NCBI RefSeq assembly: GCF_017347095.1
Contig: NZ_JADPRZ010000003.1
Coordinates: 62,001-126,000, forward strand
Length of the DNA: 64,000 nucleotides
From: Sporosarcina sp. E16_8
GTDB taxonomy: Bacteria > Bacillota > Bacilli > Bacillales_A > Planococcaceae
Reading direction: 5' to 3'
Below are positions 10,330 to 19,544 of the stretch, one piece after another. The notes under the pieces are model-generated. The model saw only the letters and a list, made by a program, of their open reading frames with translations, was not told the DNA's origin and ran no database searches. The position numbers and the translations under genes were made by a program. Numbering within the stretch: the first letter of the stretch is position 1; each line of letters begins with the position of its first letter.

Positions 10330-11424
10330 TCAGCGTCTTGAAAGTACGCTTTTTTCGTTTTGTAAGAAAGTACTTCTTGTATTCGCAACACGTGCAATTC
10401 GCTCTTCAGCCATGCGGTCAGCTGCAACATATGTTGGAATATTATCGCGTTTTGAGATAGCGAAAATTTTCCCGATTACGTCATAGATACCTTCGACACG
10501 TTTAAGTGCACGTTCACGGTTATAACCATCAAGTTCATCTGCAACATTGATTACGCCGCCTGAGTTGATAACGTAATCGGGTGCATAAACAATTCCCATT
10601 TCGTGAATTAAATCGCCGTGACGAGGCTCTTTCAATTGATTGTTAGCAGATCCTGCAATAACTTTTGCTTTCAATTGTGGAATCGTCTCATCATTAATGA
10701 TTGCACCTAGTGCACATGGTGCGAATATGTCTGCTTCTTGAGAGTAGATTTCATTAATACCAACTGCTGTTGCACCGAACGCATCAACTGCACGCTGAAC
10801 TGCTTCTTCGTTGATATCAGTGATGATTAGTTTTGCACCTTCTTCGTGCAAGTATTCACAAAGTGCATAAGCAACGTTTCCGACACCTTGTACTGCTACT
10901 GTTTTACCCGCTAGCGAGTCGTCGCCAAATGCTTCTTTTGCTGCCGCCTTCATGCCATGATAAATACCATAAGCAGTAACAGGCGAAGGATTGCCGGATG
11001 AACCTGATCCAGCAGAAGTACCTGTAACATAATCTGTCTCAAGATTAATTAAATCCATATCCGCTTCAGTTGTTCCCACATCTTCTGCAGTTATATATCG
11101 ACCGTTCAAACCTTCAATATAACGACCGAAAGCACGGAACATTTCATCGTTTTTGTCTGTTTTTGGATTTCCTATAATAACTGTTTTTCCGCCACCAAGA
11201 TTCAATCCAGCAGCCGCGTTTTTGTAAGTCATGCCGCGCGCAAGGCGAAGTGCGTCTTCAATTGCTTCTTCTTCACTTGCATACGTCCACATACGTGTTC
11301 CACCAAGCGCTGGGCCGAGTGTCGTATCATGGATAGCGATGATCGCTTTTAGCCCTGAAGCTTTATCCTGACAAATAACAAGTTGTTCATAATCCTGATG
11401 TTCCATATATTTAAAAATTTCCAT
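10330..11424 (-). CDS. bcd: Leucine (branched-chain amino acid) dehydrogenase
   Basis: A 364-residue Glu/Leu/Phe/Val dehydrogenase that deaminates leucine, valine and isoleucine to the 2-oxo acids used by the Bkd complex. [10 protein letters not shown], the catalytic Lys region [16 protein letters not shown] (Lys near residue 80) and the NAD-binding [15 protein letters not shown] are visible. Length and N-terminus match B. subtilis Bcd. Confidence 0.97.
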   Translation of the reverse strand: MEIFKYMEHQDYEQLVICQDKASGLKAIIAIHDTTLGPALGGTRMWTYASEEEAIEDALRLARGMTYKNAAAGLNLGGGKTVIIGNPKTDKNDEMFRAFGRYIEGLNGRYITAEDVGTTEADMDLINLETDYVTGTSAGSGSSGNPSPVTAYGIYHGMKAAAKEAFGDDSLAGKTVAVQGVGNVAYALCEYLHEEGAKLIITDINEEAVQRAVDAFGATAVGINEIYSQEADIFAPCALGAIINDETIPQLKAKVIAGSANNQLKEPRHGDLIHEMGIVYAPDYVINSGGVINVADELDGYNRERALKRVEGIYDVIGKIFAISKRDNIPTYVAADRMAEERIARVANTRSTFLQNEKSVLSRR

Positions 11425-11457
11425 TGTAAATTCCTCCTAAGGGTATCGATCATTTTT

Positions 11458-12363
11458 TTATTTAATTGAAAGAATTGCTAGTGCTAATGAATACAGCTTA
11501 CTTTCGGCACTATCCGCCCTCGATGTAAGGACAATTGGTGCTTTGGCGCCCTGGATAATCGCACCGACTTTCGCGTTGGCGAAGTACATAAGAGATTTGT
11601 AGAGAATATTGCCTGCTTCGATATTCGGAACGACAAGAATATCAGCTTTTCCAGCTGTTTCCCCCGTAATCCCTTTTTGCGCGGCAGCCTTAACTGACAC
11701 CGCGTTATCAAGTGCAAGTGGCCCGTCAACGATGCAACCGGTGATTTGACCGCGTCTGTTCATGACAACTAATGACGCAGCGTCTGTCGTTGGTATCATC
11801 GCTGGATTCACTGTTTCGACAGCGGCCAGCGGAGCGACGATTGGTATAGAGACACCACATGCATGCGCAGTAGCAACTGCATTACGAATGATTTGTGCTT
11901 TCGCTTCAAGGTCAGGTGCAATATTCATTGCTGCATCTGTAACGAAAAGTAAGCGGTCATAGCCGGAAACTTCAAATACCGCGACATGCGACAGTATTTT
12001 CCCTGTCCGCAAACCGTACTCGCTATTCAACACAGCCTTGAGGATGGTTGACGTTGCTAAGTTCCCTTTCATCAGCACATGTGCCTGTCCAGTTGAAACC
12101 GCTTTCACTGAAAGCGTCGCAGCTTGACTATCATCTTCAACGTGGTGAATGCTGATTTTTTCGTTATCTAGTAACCACGGGAAATCTGTTTGAATCAACC
12201 CGCTGATATGCCTTTCATCAGCGAAAAGCATGAACGAAGCAATACCCTTTTCACTAGCAATACTAACGGCTTCAAGTACTTCTCGATTTGCAGCTGATGC
12301 AACAGCAACTACTGTGCCTTTCTTCGATGCCGCCTGACTGATGAGTGAGTCGAGTTTAACCAT
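11458..12363 (-). CDS. ptb: Phosphate butyryltransferase
   Basis: A 301-residue phosphotransacylase that exchanges CoA for phosphate on branched acyl-CoA and supplies Buk. Recognised by the phosphate acyltransferase fold, including LMKGNLATSTILKAVL and VVPNIEAGNILYKSL. The start at 12363 follows AAAGGAGGAG; the longer frame extends through the upstream ribosome-binding site into the bkdR 3' end. Only 28 bases separate it from the bkdR stop, leaving little room for the sigma-54 promoter found here in B. subtilis. Confidence 0.94.
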   Translation of the reverse strand: MVKLDSLISQAASKKGTVVAVASAANREVLEAVSIASEKGIASFMLFADERHISGLIQTDFPWLLDNEKISIHHVEDDSQAATLSVKAVSTGQAHVLMKGNLATSTILKAVLNSEYGLRTGKILSHVAVFEVSGYDRLLFVTDAAMNIAPDLEAKAQIIRNAVATAHACGVSIPIVAPLAAVETVNPAMIPTTDAASLVVMNRRGQITGCIVDGPLALDNAVSVKAAAQKGITGETAGKADILVVPNIEAGNILYKSLMYFANAKVGAIIQGAKAPIVLTSRADSAESKLYSLALAILSIK

Positions 12364-12391
12364 TGTCTCTCCTCCTTTGACTAAATGTTGA

Positions 12392-14434
12392 TTAAATGAG
12401 GCTGAATTTCTCCAGTTTATAATAAAGTGATCGCAGTGAAATACCAAGCCTATTGGCTGTTAATGATTTGTTACCATTATTTTCACGGAGGGCCGTTTCA
12501 AGAATGGTTTTCTCGTATTCATCCATAATTGAAGTAAGGGTGCTTTTATCAGGAAGAATCTGTTCCTCTTCCGTGTTTTCCCTAGATGACAATGATTTAA
12601 CCACGTCTTTCAAATCAATTACGGCATCTCCCGACTCCATATAGATCATAGCGCGACTAAGTACGTTTTCGAGTTCTCGTACATTTCCTGGCCAATCATA
12701 TTGCCCCAGCCGCTCCTGCGCTTCATCAGTAATCTTCTCAATATTCATCCCGAATTCCTGATTCAATTTCACTAGCAGGTGTCCAATAATAGATGGAATA
12801 TCTTTTTTGCGAGAGCGCAGCGGTGCAATTTGAATAGAGAGTCGGTTTAACACATAATAGAGTTCTTCAATAAAAGTTCCCTCATGCATTGCCTTTTCTA
12901 AATTTTTCGTAGACGCTGCAATGATACGGACCGACAAATGAACGGGATAAGTGCCCCCACTTTTAAAGATTGTTCCGCTTTTTAAATAGTTAAGCAGTCT
13001 CGCTTGAACTACAAGTGGTAAATCAGCAACTTCATCAAGGAATAGCGTTCCCTTTTCAGACGCTTGGAAAAGTCCTGGCATGCTATCATTCCCATTTTGA
13101 GAAGCGCCCGATTCTTGTCCGAATAACTCCGCTTCCAATTTAGATGGATGAATCGCCGAACAATTCACACGGACAAACTTATTGAAACGCCGGTCGGAGC
13201 TACTATGAATGGCATGTGCAAACAATTCTTTTCCTGTTCCCGCTTCTCCTCGGAGAAGGATCGCGATGTCAGACTTGGCAGCTAGCTTTGCCTGCTCGAT
13301 TGAAATTTCAATATCAGACGAACCACCAAAGATATCATCGAATGTATAAGTAGATTCAAGCTCCCTAATAATTGTCCGTGCCTGATCAAGTTCTTTCATC
13401 AAGTTGCGCATTTCGGTTATGTCATGAATGACACCAACACTTCCCTTCACTTGATGATCTACAATGATTGGTGCCACATTGACAATTACTTCTCGGTTAT
13501 TTTCGCCAATACGCATATTGACACCACGAACTGGCTTTCTCGACTTGAGTACCCTCATATGGATACTTTCACCTTCGATAATATCTGCATTTGCAGGCTT
13601 GCCTATTATTTCATCTTCCGTAAGACCCGTTATCCTAGTGTAAGCTGGATTGACGAGGATCCCATTTCCAATATCGTCAACAACCGAAATGGCATCGTCA
13701 CTCGAATGAATGATTGCTTCCAGCATTGTTTTTACTTTTTTCAGATCCGTGATTTCCTCCGCTAGCGCAACTACTTCCGTAATATCTTTAAACACTGCAA
13801 AAGCGCCAACTATTTTCCCAGTGGAATCGAAGAGTGGATAACGGGAAGTAACTATTTTCAAGCCATTTCCAAGAATCTGTTCCTCATTTAGTTCCGCCCT
13901 ACCTGAATCGAATACCCTCGGAAGCTCTGTCGTCGGAATTACGTCCATAATCATCCGGCCAACAGCCTCTTCAATCGGGAAACCAATCATCTTAGAGGCA
14001 CTTTTATTGAAGAAATCAACAGTTCCTTCTTCGTCAATTCCAACCATGCCCTCTTCAATCGAATCAAAGATCATTCGCTGCTTATGCATCTCTGTATGAA
14101 TGCGCTTAATATATGTATCGTTTTCCTCAAGCAACCTAACAAGGAGATTTGCGACGGAACCAGGTATAAGTACGGTATGGGCAGGCCTCGCTTTTAATAG
14201 CTTTGAGAATACAGACTTGTCACCGGTTACATCGAAAATGATATGCAAATCGTCGGTCAGGTAACTTGTCCAATCCATTCCATATGCGATGCCTTGTTTT
14301 TTTGCACGAATTATCCCTGGTGCATGCTCATCAGTATCAATGATTGCGTTTACATTCATGAATTCTAAATTTTGGAGAAGGTCCAGTATTATTGATCCGC
14401 CTGTCCCTGCCCCGACAATGAGAACATTTTGCAA
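12392..14434 (-). CDS. bkdR: BkdR-like transcriptional regulator with degenerate AAA+ domain
   Basis: A 680-residue protein with an N-terminal nucleotide-binding-like segment (VGAGTGGSIILDLL), two PAS domains (about residues 120-230 and 240-350), an AAA+ domain (about 365-600) and a C-terminal Fis-type helix-turn-helix (NRLGISLRSLYYKLEKF). Family members activate bkd operons with sigma-54. Walker A (GEAGTGKE) and Walker B (LFLDE) are present. The GAFTGA loop that contacts sigma-54 is replaced by GASQNG, and the two arginine-finger positions read Ile and Val (FIEELYYVLN, where FREDLYYRLN is usual). It therefore probably no longer remodels sigma-54 polymerase and may act as a conventional DNA-binding regulator. 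It is the first gene of the cluster. Confidence 0.9.
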   Translation of the reverse strand: MQNVLIVGAGTGGSIILDLLQNLEFMNVNAIIDTDEHAPGIIRAKKQGIAYGMDWTSYLTDDLHIIFDVTGDKSVFSKLLKARPAHTVLIPGSVANLLVRLLEENDTYIKRIHTEMHKQRMIFDSIEEGMVGIDEEGTVDFFNKSASKMIGFPIEEAVGRMIMDVIPTTELPRVFDSGRAELNEEQILGNGLKIVTSRYPLFDSTGKIVGAFAVFKDITEVVALAEEITDLKKVKTMLEAIIHSSDDAISVVDDIGNGILVNPAYTRITGLTEDEIIGKPANADIIEGESIHMRVLKSRKPVRGVNMRIGENNREVIVNVAPIIVDHQVKGSVGVIHDITEMRNLMKELDQARTIIRELESTYTFDDIFGGSSDIEISIEQAKLAAKSDIAILLRGEAGTGKELFAHAIHSSSDRRFNKFVRVNCSAIHPSKLEAELFGQESGASQNGNDSMPGLFQASEKGTLFLDEVADLPLVVQARLLNYLKSGTIFKSGGTYPVHLSVRIIAASTKNLEKAMHEGTFIEELYYVLNRLSIQIAPLRSRKKDIPSIIGHLLVKLNQEFGMNIEKITDEAQERLGQYDWPGNVRELENVLSRAMIYMESGDAVIDLKDVVKSLSSRENTEEEQILPDKSTLTSIMDEYEKTILETALRENNGNKSLTANRLGISLRSLYYKLEKFSLI

Positions 14435-14486
14435 GGATGTTCATTCTCCTTTTTTGAATCATGCAATCTTTTGCAATTACAATTTA

Positions 14487-14515
14487 ATCATACATGAAAG
14501 CGCTGTTCTTGACAA
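14487..14515 (-). promoter_or_regulatory. Sigma-A promoter of bkdR, with cre-like spacer
   Basis: On the minus strand, TTGTCA at 14515-14510 and TATGAT at 14492-14487 are separated by exactly 17 bases. The spacer holds TGAAAGCGCTGTTC (plus strand, 14495-14508), which matches 11 of 14 positions of an ideal CcpA cre site. The TTGTCA box overlaps the -35 box of the divergent yqzF promoter. Confidence 0.65.
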
Positions 14516-14536
14516 TCAAATTTGAGTAGGTAAAAT
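14509..14536 (+). promoter_or_regulatory. Sigma-A promoter of yqzF
   Basis: TTGACA at 14509-14514 and TAAAAT at 14531-14536 with a 16-base spacer, about 25 bases before the yqzF start. The -35 box shares bases with the divergent bkdR -35 box. Confidence 0.6.
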
Positions 14537-14561
14537 TAGATTTAGTAAGGAGTTGTTGTAT

Positions 14562-14798
14562 ATGGCACGTCTAGCAGCATTTATGGTCTTGCTAATCCCC
14601 GGCCTTTTTGCGGCCGGCGGTATAAAATTAATGCGAGATTCGATATTTGGCATATTATTTAACCCATTTCCGTTCATTTGGCTTCAATTCGTTGTAGGCT
14701 TTTTATTTTTCGCGGGAGGCCTGTGGTTTTTTGCAGGATTTTTATTACGTCGCGATCGACGAAAAGGACGCGTACAAGAACGGTTTAAACAAAAGTAA
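14562..14798 (+). CDS. yqzF: DUF2627 small membrane protein YqzF
   Basis: A 78-residue protein with two predicted membrane helices (about residues 3-22 and 33-60) and a basic C-terminal tail (LLRRDRRKGR). Sequence and position next to bkdR fit the YqzF/DUF2627 family, whose function is unknown. The ATG at 14562 follows AAGGAG by nine bases. It is transcribed divergently from bkdR and ends before a bidirectional terminator. Confidence 0.85.
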   Translation: MARLAAFMVLLIPGLFAAGGIKLMRDSIFGILFNPFPFIWLQFVVGFLFFAGGLWFFAGFLLRRDRRKGRVQERFKQK

Positions 14799-14877
14799 CA
14801 GCGTAAGTGGTTACTCTAACTTTGCGACATACCTTCGTAGCTTAGGGCAAATCACTACATTCTATTAGGGTGACTAG

Positions 14878-14916
14878 CAAAAGGACCAAGACTATGAACA
14901 GTCTTGGTCCTTTCGC
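14878..14916. terminator. Bidirectional terminator between yqzF and yqiK
   Basis: Perfect arms AAGGACCAAGACT and AGTCTTGGTCCTT around a short loop at 14881-14913, with T-rich sequence on both exits. The two flanking genes converge on it. Confidence 0.85.
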
Positions 14917-15624
14917 TTATTTATAGAATCGATTAGGGTAATCCGTTATCCAGCCGTCTATATACGGAGGCGGATTAAGAGTGATTGGTTCTGTTCCAGT
15001 CATTCCATAAACTCGAATCTTTTTTCCAGATTGAAGAAGATTCGTTAAATAGGGCTCTTTCAACAATCGTTTGTGAAAATGTAATCCATCTGCACATGAA
15101 TACTGATTAAGATTAGTCCAATCTACGCTTTTCTTTCCGATAAGAAAGGCTGTTTCCATTCGTTCGCTTTCCCGTTTGACCACTTCAAGCAAGCGATAAT
15201 CGAATGAGGAAATATGAACATTCTCCATCACAGAAACAATGTCAACAATCATCTTGATCAATTCGGGGCGATCCGAGACAGTTTCTTTCAATTCAACATT
15301 GAGTGCTATACGATGCTTTTCGCAAAATGACACCGCTTCTATTAATGTCGGTATGGAGTATCCACAGAATAAACGTCTATATCTTCTTCCCACACGAACC
15401 CTCATGAGTTCTATACTTGTCATTGATGAAATCATCTTCCGAGTGCCAGCAAGCCTCGAAAGCCCTGGGTCATGAATGACAAATGGCACTCCATCTTCTG
15501 TCAATTGCACATCTAGCTCGATGCCTCCAGCGCCCTGATCGACGGCCTTCTCAAATGCTTTCATTGTATTTTCAAAGCGGATTCCTGATGAGCCCCGATG
15601 TGCAAAAACGGTCGGATTAGACAT
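14917..15624 (-). CDS. yqiK: Glycerophosphodiester phosphodiesterase (YqiK-like)
   Basis: A 235-residue GDPD-fold enzyme that hydrolyses glycerophosphodiesters to sn-glycerol 3-phosphate and an alcohol. The catalytic HRGSSGIRFENT opens the protein, followed by GIELDVQLTEDGVPFVIHD with the metal-binding Glu, Asp and His. No signal peptide is visible, so it probably acts in the cytoplasm. It overlaps the upstream DUF342 gene by eight bases. In B. subtilis yqiK lies close to spo0A, as it did here before the 3.8 kb element inserted. Confidence 0.92.
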   Translation of the reverse strand: MSNPTVFAHRGSSGIRFENTMKAFEKAVDQGAGGIELDVQLTEDGVPFVIHDPGLSRLAGTRKMISSMTSIELMRVRVGRRYRRLFCGYSIPTLIEAVSFCEKHRIALNVELKETVSDRPELIKMIVDIVSVMENVHISSFDYRLLEVVKRESERMETAFLIGKKSVDWTNLNQYSCADGLHFHKRLLKEPYLTNLLQSGKKIRVYGMTGTEPITLNPPPYIDGWITDYPNRFYK

Positions 15625-17179
15625 TCAAGACGCCATCGACGATTTCAAAAACGCCTTTTGCCCCACTATGAAGTATGGACAACTTGGATCCAATTTGAAT
15701 GACTGTACCCGGATACGCTTCTCTCGTCACTTCGATTTGAGCGGGAACTGCTTGCTTAATTTTACGCAGCCCAAGTTGAATTTCTTTATCTAGTTCGATT
15801 ATAGTATCTCTGTTCGATTCAATCGTTTCCAACATTTTTTCATATGCTTCTGCCTGTGGCCCCTTCAGAAGACTTCCACTATTCCTAAATGGAAGAGCAT
15901 GTTGCTCAAGCTTTTCGATGATTTCTTGTCGTTCTTTCAAGTTTTTAGCCATTTCTTGAATTTCCATATATATTAATTCCTTGTCAATCCCTTTCGCACT
16001 AAGGATTGTCTTGCGTTCGTGGCTGTTCCCCGCAAATGCACATTCAATTTTATAAAGCGCATCAATTTCTCCACCAATAATTTTCCCTTTGTTTTTATCA
16101 ACAAATACAGATTCTGCGCTAACTTCCGAGCCAAGTAGGTATAAGCCGACATGTACTTCTTTTCCGTACAATTTACAATTATTTGCATGTTTAATGAAAA
16201 TATTCCCTTGTGCTTCGACAATCGTCAATCCACCGCCGAAAACGCCTCCTTTTATGTAAACATCTCCTTCTGACGACTGAATCTCTTTCGCATTCGTGAT
16301 ACCTTCATTTCCTTCGATGGAAATATCTCCAGTCGCATTTACTGAGAATCCTGCTAGGACTGTTCCGTATACAGCAACTGATCCATCAAATTTTATCGAG
16401 CCAGTTTCAGGACCCACATCACCGCTGATAATTAACTGTTTCCCTACACTTATGAGACCGTCAATGCTTTCCAAAGCCCCACCATGTGACGCCTTCAGCA
16501 CTACTTTGTCCGCTTCTTGTTCATCAGTCACTGACTTCCTGTCAAAGTAAATCTTCGCATCATTCCCCCGTTGTGCAGCAAGATCGTTACCTAAAACATC
16601 CTTACCATCAATTCCTTTTTGTGCCAATGCTTTCTCGCCAAGCCAATCACCTTGCTTGATGGGCGTAACGAAATTCATTTCAAAATAATCAGCAGAACCG
16701 TCTTCACGGATCATAGGCCTTCTTTCAGGAATTTCTATATATGAGACGACCGCATCTTCACCTTTTTGTGGCTTTTTTCCAACAGCCGCAATAATCGATT
16801 CACCCGGTTTAAACGGTTTATCTTGCAACGTTGTTCTGCCGTAAATTACCCCGGCATCATCAAGCATTTTCTCAGCCTGTTTTAGGATTGATTGTTTATT
16901 TTCTTCAAATTCCTTGGTTGATACGTTTATGTATAATTGAGCGATCATTTTATCAGTAGCAATAGCTACTTCTATAGCTGGTATCCAATTGCCTATTATA
17001 TGCTCTGCATCTAGTTCTGTAAGTGCTTTCTTTAAAACTGGAAAAGAAATGATTTTTAATCGTGGATGTTCGCATGTTATTGCATCGAACGATTTTAGTG
17101 GAAAACCATTCTTCTTGCTGCGCAATATCACTTTTTCCTCGTGTACTAAAAGATCGAAAAACTCATTTTGAACTAACAC
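15617..17179 (-). CDS. FapA family (DUF342) protein
   Basis: A 520-residue protein of the FapA/DUF342 family. The central part (about residues 200-380) has the Gly-rich right-handed beta-helix pattern (IISGDVGPETGSIKFDGSV, GTVLAGFSVNATGDISIEG), and the C-terminal part is a coiled coil (about 385-460). The family includes FapA polymers linked to polarity and surface structures; a precise role cannot be assigned here. The GTG start at 17179 is preceded by AAAGGGTGAA. It forms a two-gene unit with yqiK. Confidence 0.8.
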   Translation of the reverse strand: MLVQNEFFDLLVHEEKVILRSKKNGFPLKSFDAITCEHPRLKIISFPVLKKALTELDAEHIIGNWIPAIEVAIATDKMIAQLYINVSTKEFEENKQSILKQAEKMLDDAGVIYGRTTLQDKPFKPGESIIAAVGKKPQKGEDAVVSYIEIPERRPMIREDGSADYFEMNFVTPIKQGDWLGEKALAQKGIDGKDVLGNDLAAQRGNDAKIYFDRKSVTDEQEADKVVLKASHGGALESIDGLISVGKQLIISGDVGPETGSIKFDGSVAVYGTVLAGFSVNATGDISIEGNEGITNAKEIQSSEGDVYIKGGVFGGGLTIVEAQGNIFIKHANNCKLYGKEVHVGLYLLGSEVSAESVFVDKNKGKIIGGEIDALYKIECAFAGNSHERKTILSAKGIDKELIYMEIQEMAKNLKERQEIIEKLEQHALPFRNSGSLLKGPQAEAYEKMLETIESNRDTIIELDKEIQLGLRKIKQAVPAQIEVTREAYPGTVIQIGSKLSILHSGAKGVFEIVDGVLNV

Positions 17180-17323
17180 TGACGCTTCACCCTTTCTCTA
17201 TTACCCATTATATAGCATCCTCAACCAATTTGTCAGATTAATTAATCTCCAGTTTAAAAAAGCCTATCACACGAAAATAGATTCGAAGAGTAGGCGTAGC
17301 GATTATCATAACTAGGTATTTTT

Positions 17324-17362
17324 CAATCAGCTAGCCATATGCTCAAGTTGAATTGTATAAGC
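17324..17362 (-). repeat. attL-like copy of the spo0A 3' end
   Basis: This 39-base segment matches the last codons of spo0A (21155-21193) at 34 of 39 positions, with an identical core GCCATATGCTCAAG (17334-17347). Read on the minus strand it still encodes LEHMAS followed by a stop. It marks the distal end of the element inserted at spo0A. Confidence 0.85.
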
Positions 17363-17565
17363 TTTCTCATTCTATTACTAACAACGCTATATTAATTTAT
17401 GAATGCAGGTGCATCGTCTTTTCTAGCTTCAGTTTATCACTCGAGTCAGCAAATAGGAACCCACAGATTGGATGATTTCCCGATATTGCGACTGTTCAGG
17501 AAGCTTCACCCATAAGTATCGAAAACCGAGCACTGCCGTCAGTACAGCATCATACATGTCTATAA

Positions 17566-17613
17566 ACACAAAAAATCGACCTGTCCGCATTTACGACGAT
17601 AGGTCAATTTTTC
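17566..17613. terminator. Possible terminator hairpin in the element
   Basis: Arms AAAATCGACCTGTC and GATAGGTCAATTTT pair with two imperfect positions and are bordered by A and T runs. It is a plausible bidirectional terminator left from a lost gene. Confidence 0.4.
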
Positions 17614-17626
17614 ATTTCGCAGAAAT

Positions 17627-17749
17627 ATGTGCCGCACTACGGGCGTATGCGGTGGGATAATTTGTTGCTTGGGTTCCGCACTATTTATCGGAATGATGAC
17701 CGGACTTTATTACTATAAAGATGCCTATTCACCGTTGTATCCAACATGA
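17627..17749 (+). CDS. Possible 40-residue membrane peptide or gene remnant
   Basis: A short plus-strand frame encodes a Gly-rich hydrophobic stretch (GSALFIGMMTGLYYYKD) that resembles the end of a membrane protein. No good ribosome-binding site is visible. It is more likely a 3' remnant than a complete gene. Confidence 0.2.
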   Translation: MCRTTGVCGGIICCLGSALFIGMMTGLYYYKDAYSPLYPT

Positions 17750-18052
17750 AAACCCTTTCATATCAAAAGAACATAATCCTTTTCCAGCAGCATAATGACC
17801 AACCTTTCTGGTGCTCTTTAATCTCTTTAGGAGAATATCCTCTTTATATAGAAGATCTTCCTTTGAATTAGCCTTAGCGTGGTTCTTCTTTATCCTGTCT
17901 TTCGTTACTTAGCTCATCTTGTGTAATGCAAAATAACAGTACATACCTACATTTAAATTACCAGAGTAGCGAATTGTTTGAGTACCTGGTACCCGATACT
18001 TATATAAGCCTTGTAATTCATACATCTAGTCAGAATTTTAGATATTTGGATT

Positions 18053-18538
18053 TTATCTCTTCCCATTTTCATTATTTACATAATTTAGCACAAACTGTCT
18101 GTTCATCTCGCTTTGAGGTAACAACCCTAAATGTTGATATTCAAAAACCATTTGTCGCTGCGTTGGAGATATAACCGAATTTATTACGTCTTCATAATCA
18201 TAATTAATTTTTATCTTTCCAGGATACTTCAATATTAGTGTTAAATTCGTCCAAGGCTCTTGATCATTATCAATAAATATTTGTCTTAAATCATGAAATT
18301 TAGTTTGTAATTCTACTAACAAGCTATCATAGGTTTTTTCACTTACATTATATTTTGCAGGAATATCATGAGAATATATAAAATCTTCATTCTCGTAAGT
18401 ATTGAAATAAAAGAACACTTCTCTAGAACCATCCAAAATTTCAGCATATAAGTAAATCTCATACCAATTACCATCAGGTATCATACCAAGGATACCCTCT
18501 GCTATCACGGGGTACATCTGATTCATCTGTTGTTCCAT
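18053..18538 (-). CDS. YezG/DUF600-family immunity protein
   Basis: A protein of about 161 residues resembling DUF600 immunity proteins such as B. subtilis YezG, which neutralise nuclease toxins of the LXG/YeeF type. It contains the acidic WYEIYLYAEILDGSREVFFYF segment split by the family pattern, and FHDLRQIFIDNDQEPWTNLT. It directly follows the toxin fragment, and the toxin stop overlaps the alternative upstream start. The start at 18538 is preferred because GGGGG lies 11 bases upstream; the ATG at 18556 is also possible. The frame is intact, so immunity may be retained although the toxin is truncated. Confidence 0.75.
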   Translation of the reverse strand: MEQQMNQMYPVIAEGILGMIPDGNWYEIYLYAEILDGSREVFFYFNTYENEDFIYSHDIPAKYNVSEKTYDSLLVELQTKFHDLRQIFIDNDQEPWTNLTLILKYPGKIKINYDYEDVINSVISPTQRQMVFEYQHLGLLPQSEMNRQFVLNYVNNENGKR

Positions 18539-18545
18539 AAGTTTA

Positions 18546-19544
18546 CTAACCCCCATTCTGATTTTGGACTGTTACCTTTTTTACCCTACCATCATCAATT
18601 GAATACTCGACTATAAAATTATCTGGTCTAGCGGAACTACCAGTGTATTGAGGTTTTATTTTTACTTTCGCGCTACCTCCTTCTTTACCTAGAGCTGATG
18701 CCCACTCTTGTTCCATCTGATGCCATTTCCCACCTGCTTCATTTATTTGGGAATTCATAGGCACCAAATTATCAATATCTCCGGTACCTTTAAATTGACT
18801 ACCAATTAAATGAACGCCATCATCTCTCTCTGGATAATTACCTCGGATTCGGTCTGTTTCCCCCACATTACTTTGAGCATAACGATTTCTCGTTCCTTTG
18901 CCAAGTTGTAATTCAGCATCGACACTATCAATACGACCAAATTCATTTGTTTCATAAGTGTATCCTTCTGTTGTTTCGTACTTTACATTCGTTTCTAATA
19001 CCTTTCTATTACCAACTTTACCTATGTGCGCTCCATAAGGGACTTCAATTCTACTACCTTTAGCCGCACCTATACTCGGGATCTCTGTTTTTGCTGGTGG
19101 CATGTTGAATGTAAGTGCATTTGGCGTACCCAATTGGTAAGGAGTGTTAGATAACAGATCTAGTTGATTTTGAGTTTTACCTAGTGGACTATTGAGGACA
19201 TCCTGGTAAGTTGGCGAATAGACGGACTCCATCTTCTCTGTACTTACCACATTTCTTACTTGATATAAATCATTTCCTCTCACGGCGAATTTCCCACCCG
19301 TACTTGCCCAGCCTACAAAGGGAATCATCGCTCCAAAAGAAAGTGCTGCATTTAATTCATCCCCTCTCGCCGTATAGATAACACCGTTTATACCATCCGC
19401 TATTTCTCCAAATCCTGGTATAAGTCCTGCAATATCTAATCCAGTCTGGAAGTGATCTAGACCACTACTATCCTTCGTTTTGTCGACTTTAACGGTCTCT
19501 TCTTCCTTATATTCAACTGGTATAGATATTAGCTCCGAACCCTT
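18546..19544 (-). pseudogene. 3' remnant of a polymorphic nuclease toxin (pre-toxin plus Endonuclea_NS_2)
   Basis: The open frame extends upstream of the first ATG (19328) to a stop at 19545-19547, with no usable start in between. The upstream part encodes GLIPGFGEIADGINGVIY, the pattern of PT-TG pre-toxin domains. The C-terminus has AQSNVGETDRIRG, DDGVHLIGSQFKGTGDIDN and VPMNSQINEAGGKWHQME, matching DNA/RNA non-specific endonuclease toxins (PF13930-like). Complete toxins of this class carry a long N-terminal LXG secretion domain; here that part is missing and the junction runs into a phage-type winged-helix gene. An N-terminally truncated cytoplasmic nuclease from 19328 is possible but unproven. 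Confidence 0.7.

Larger units (their letters stand above)
17363..18052. other. Element interior without a confident gene
   Basis: This 690-base stretch between the distal att copy and the immunity gene has no convincing full gene. Composition and short broken frames suggest decayed DNA. It holds an imperfect hairpin and one 40-codon plus-strand frame, listed separately. Confidence 0.6.

Noticed and set aside
10209..10430. Minus-strand open frame of 73 codons across the bcd/buk gap
   Set aside because: It overlaps both real genes out of frame and has no recognisable content.
12364..12470. Sigma-54 (-24/-12) promoter upstream of ptb
   Set aside because: The best match on the minus strand (TGGTATTTCACTGC) has the GG and GC pairs one base too close and lies inside bkdR; not convincing.
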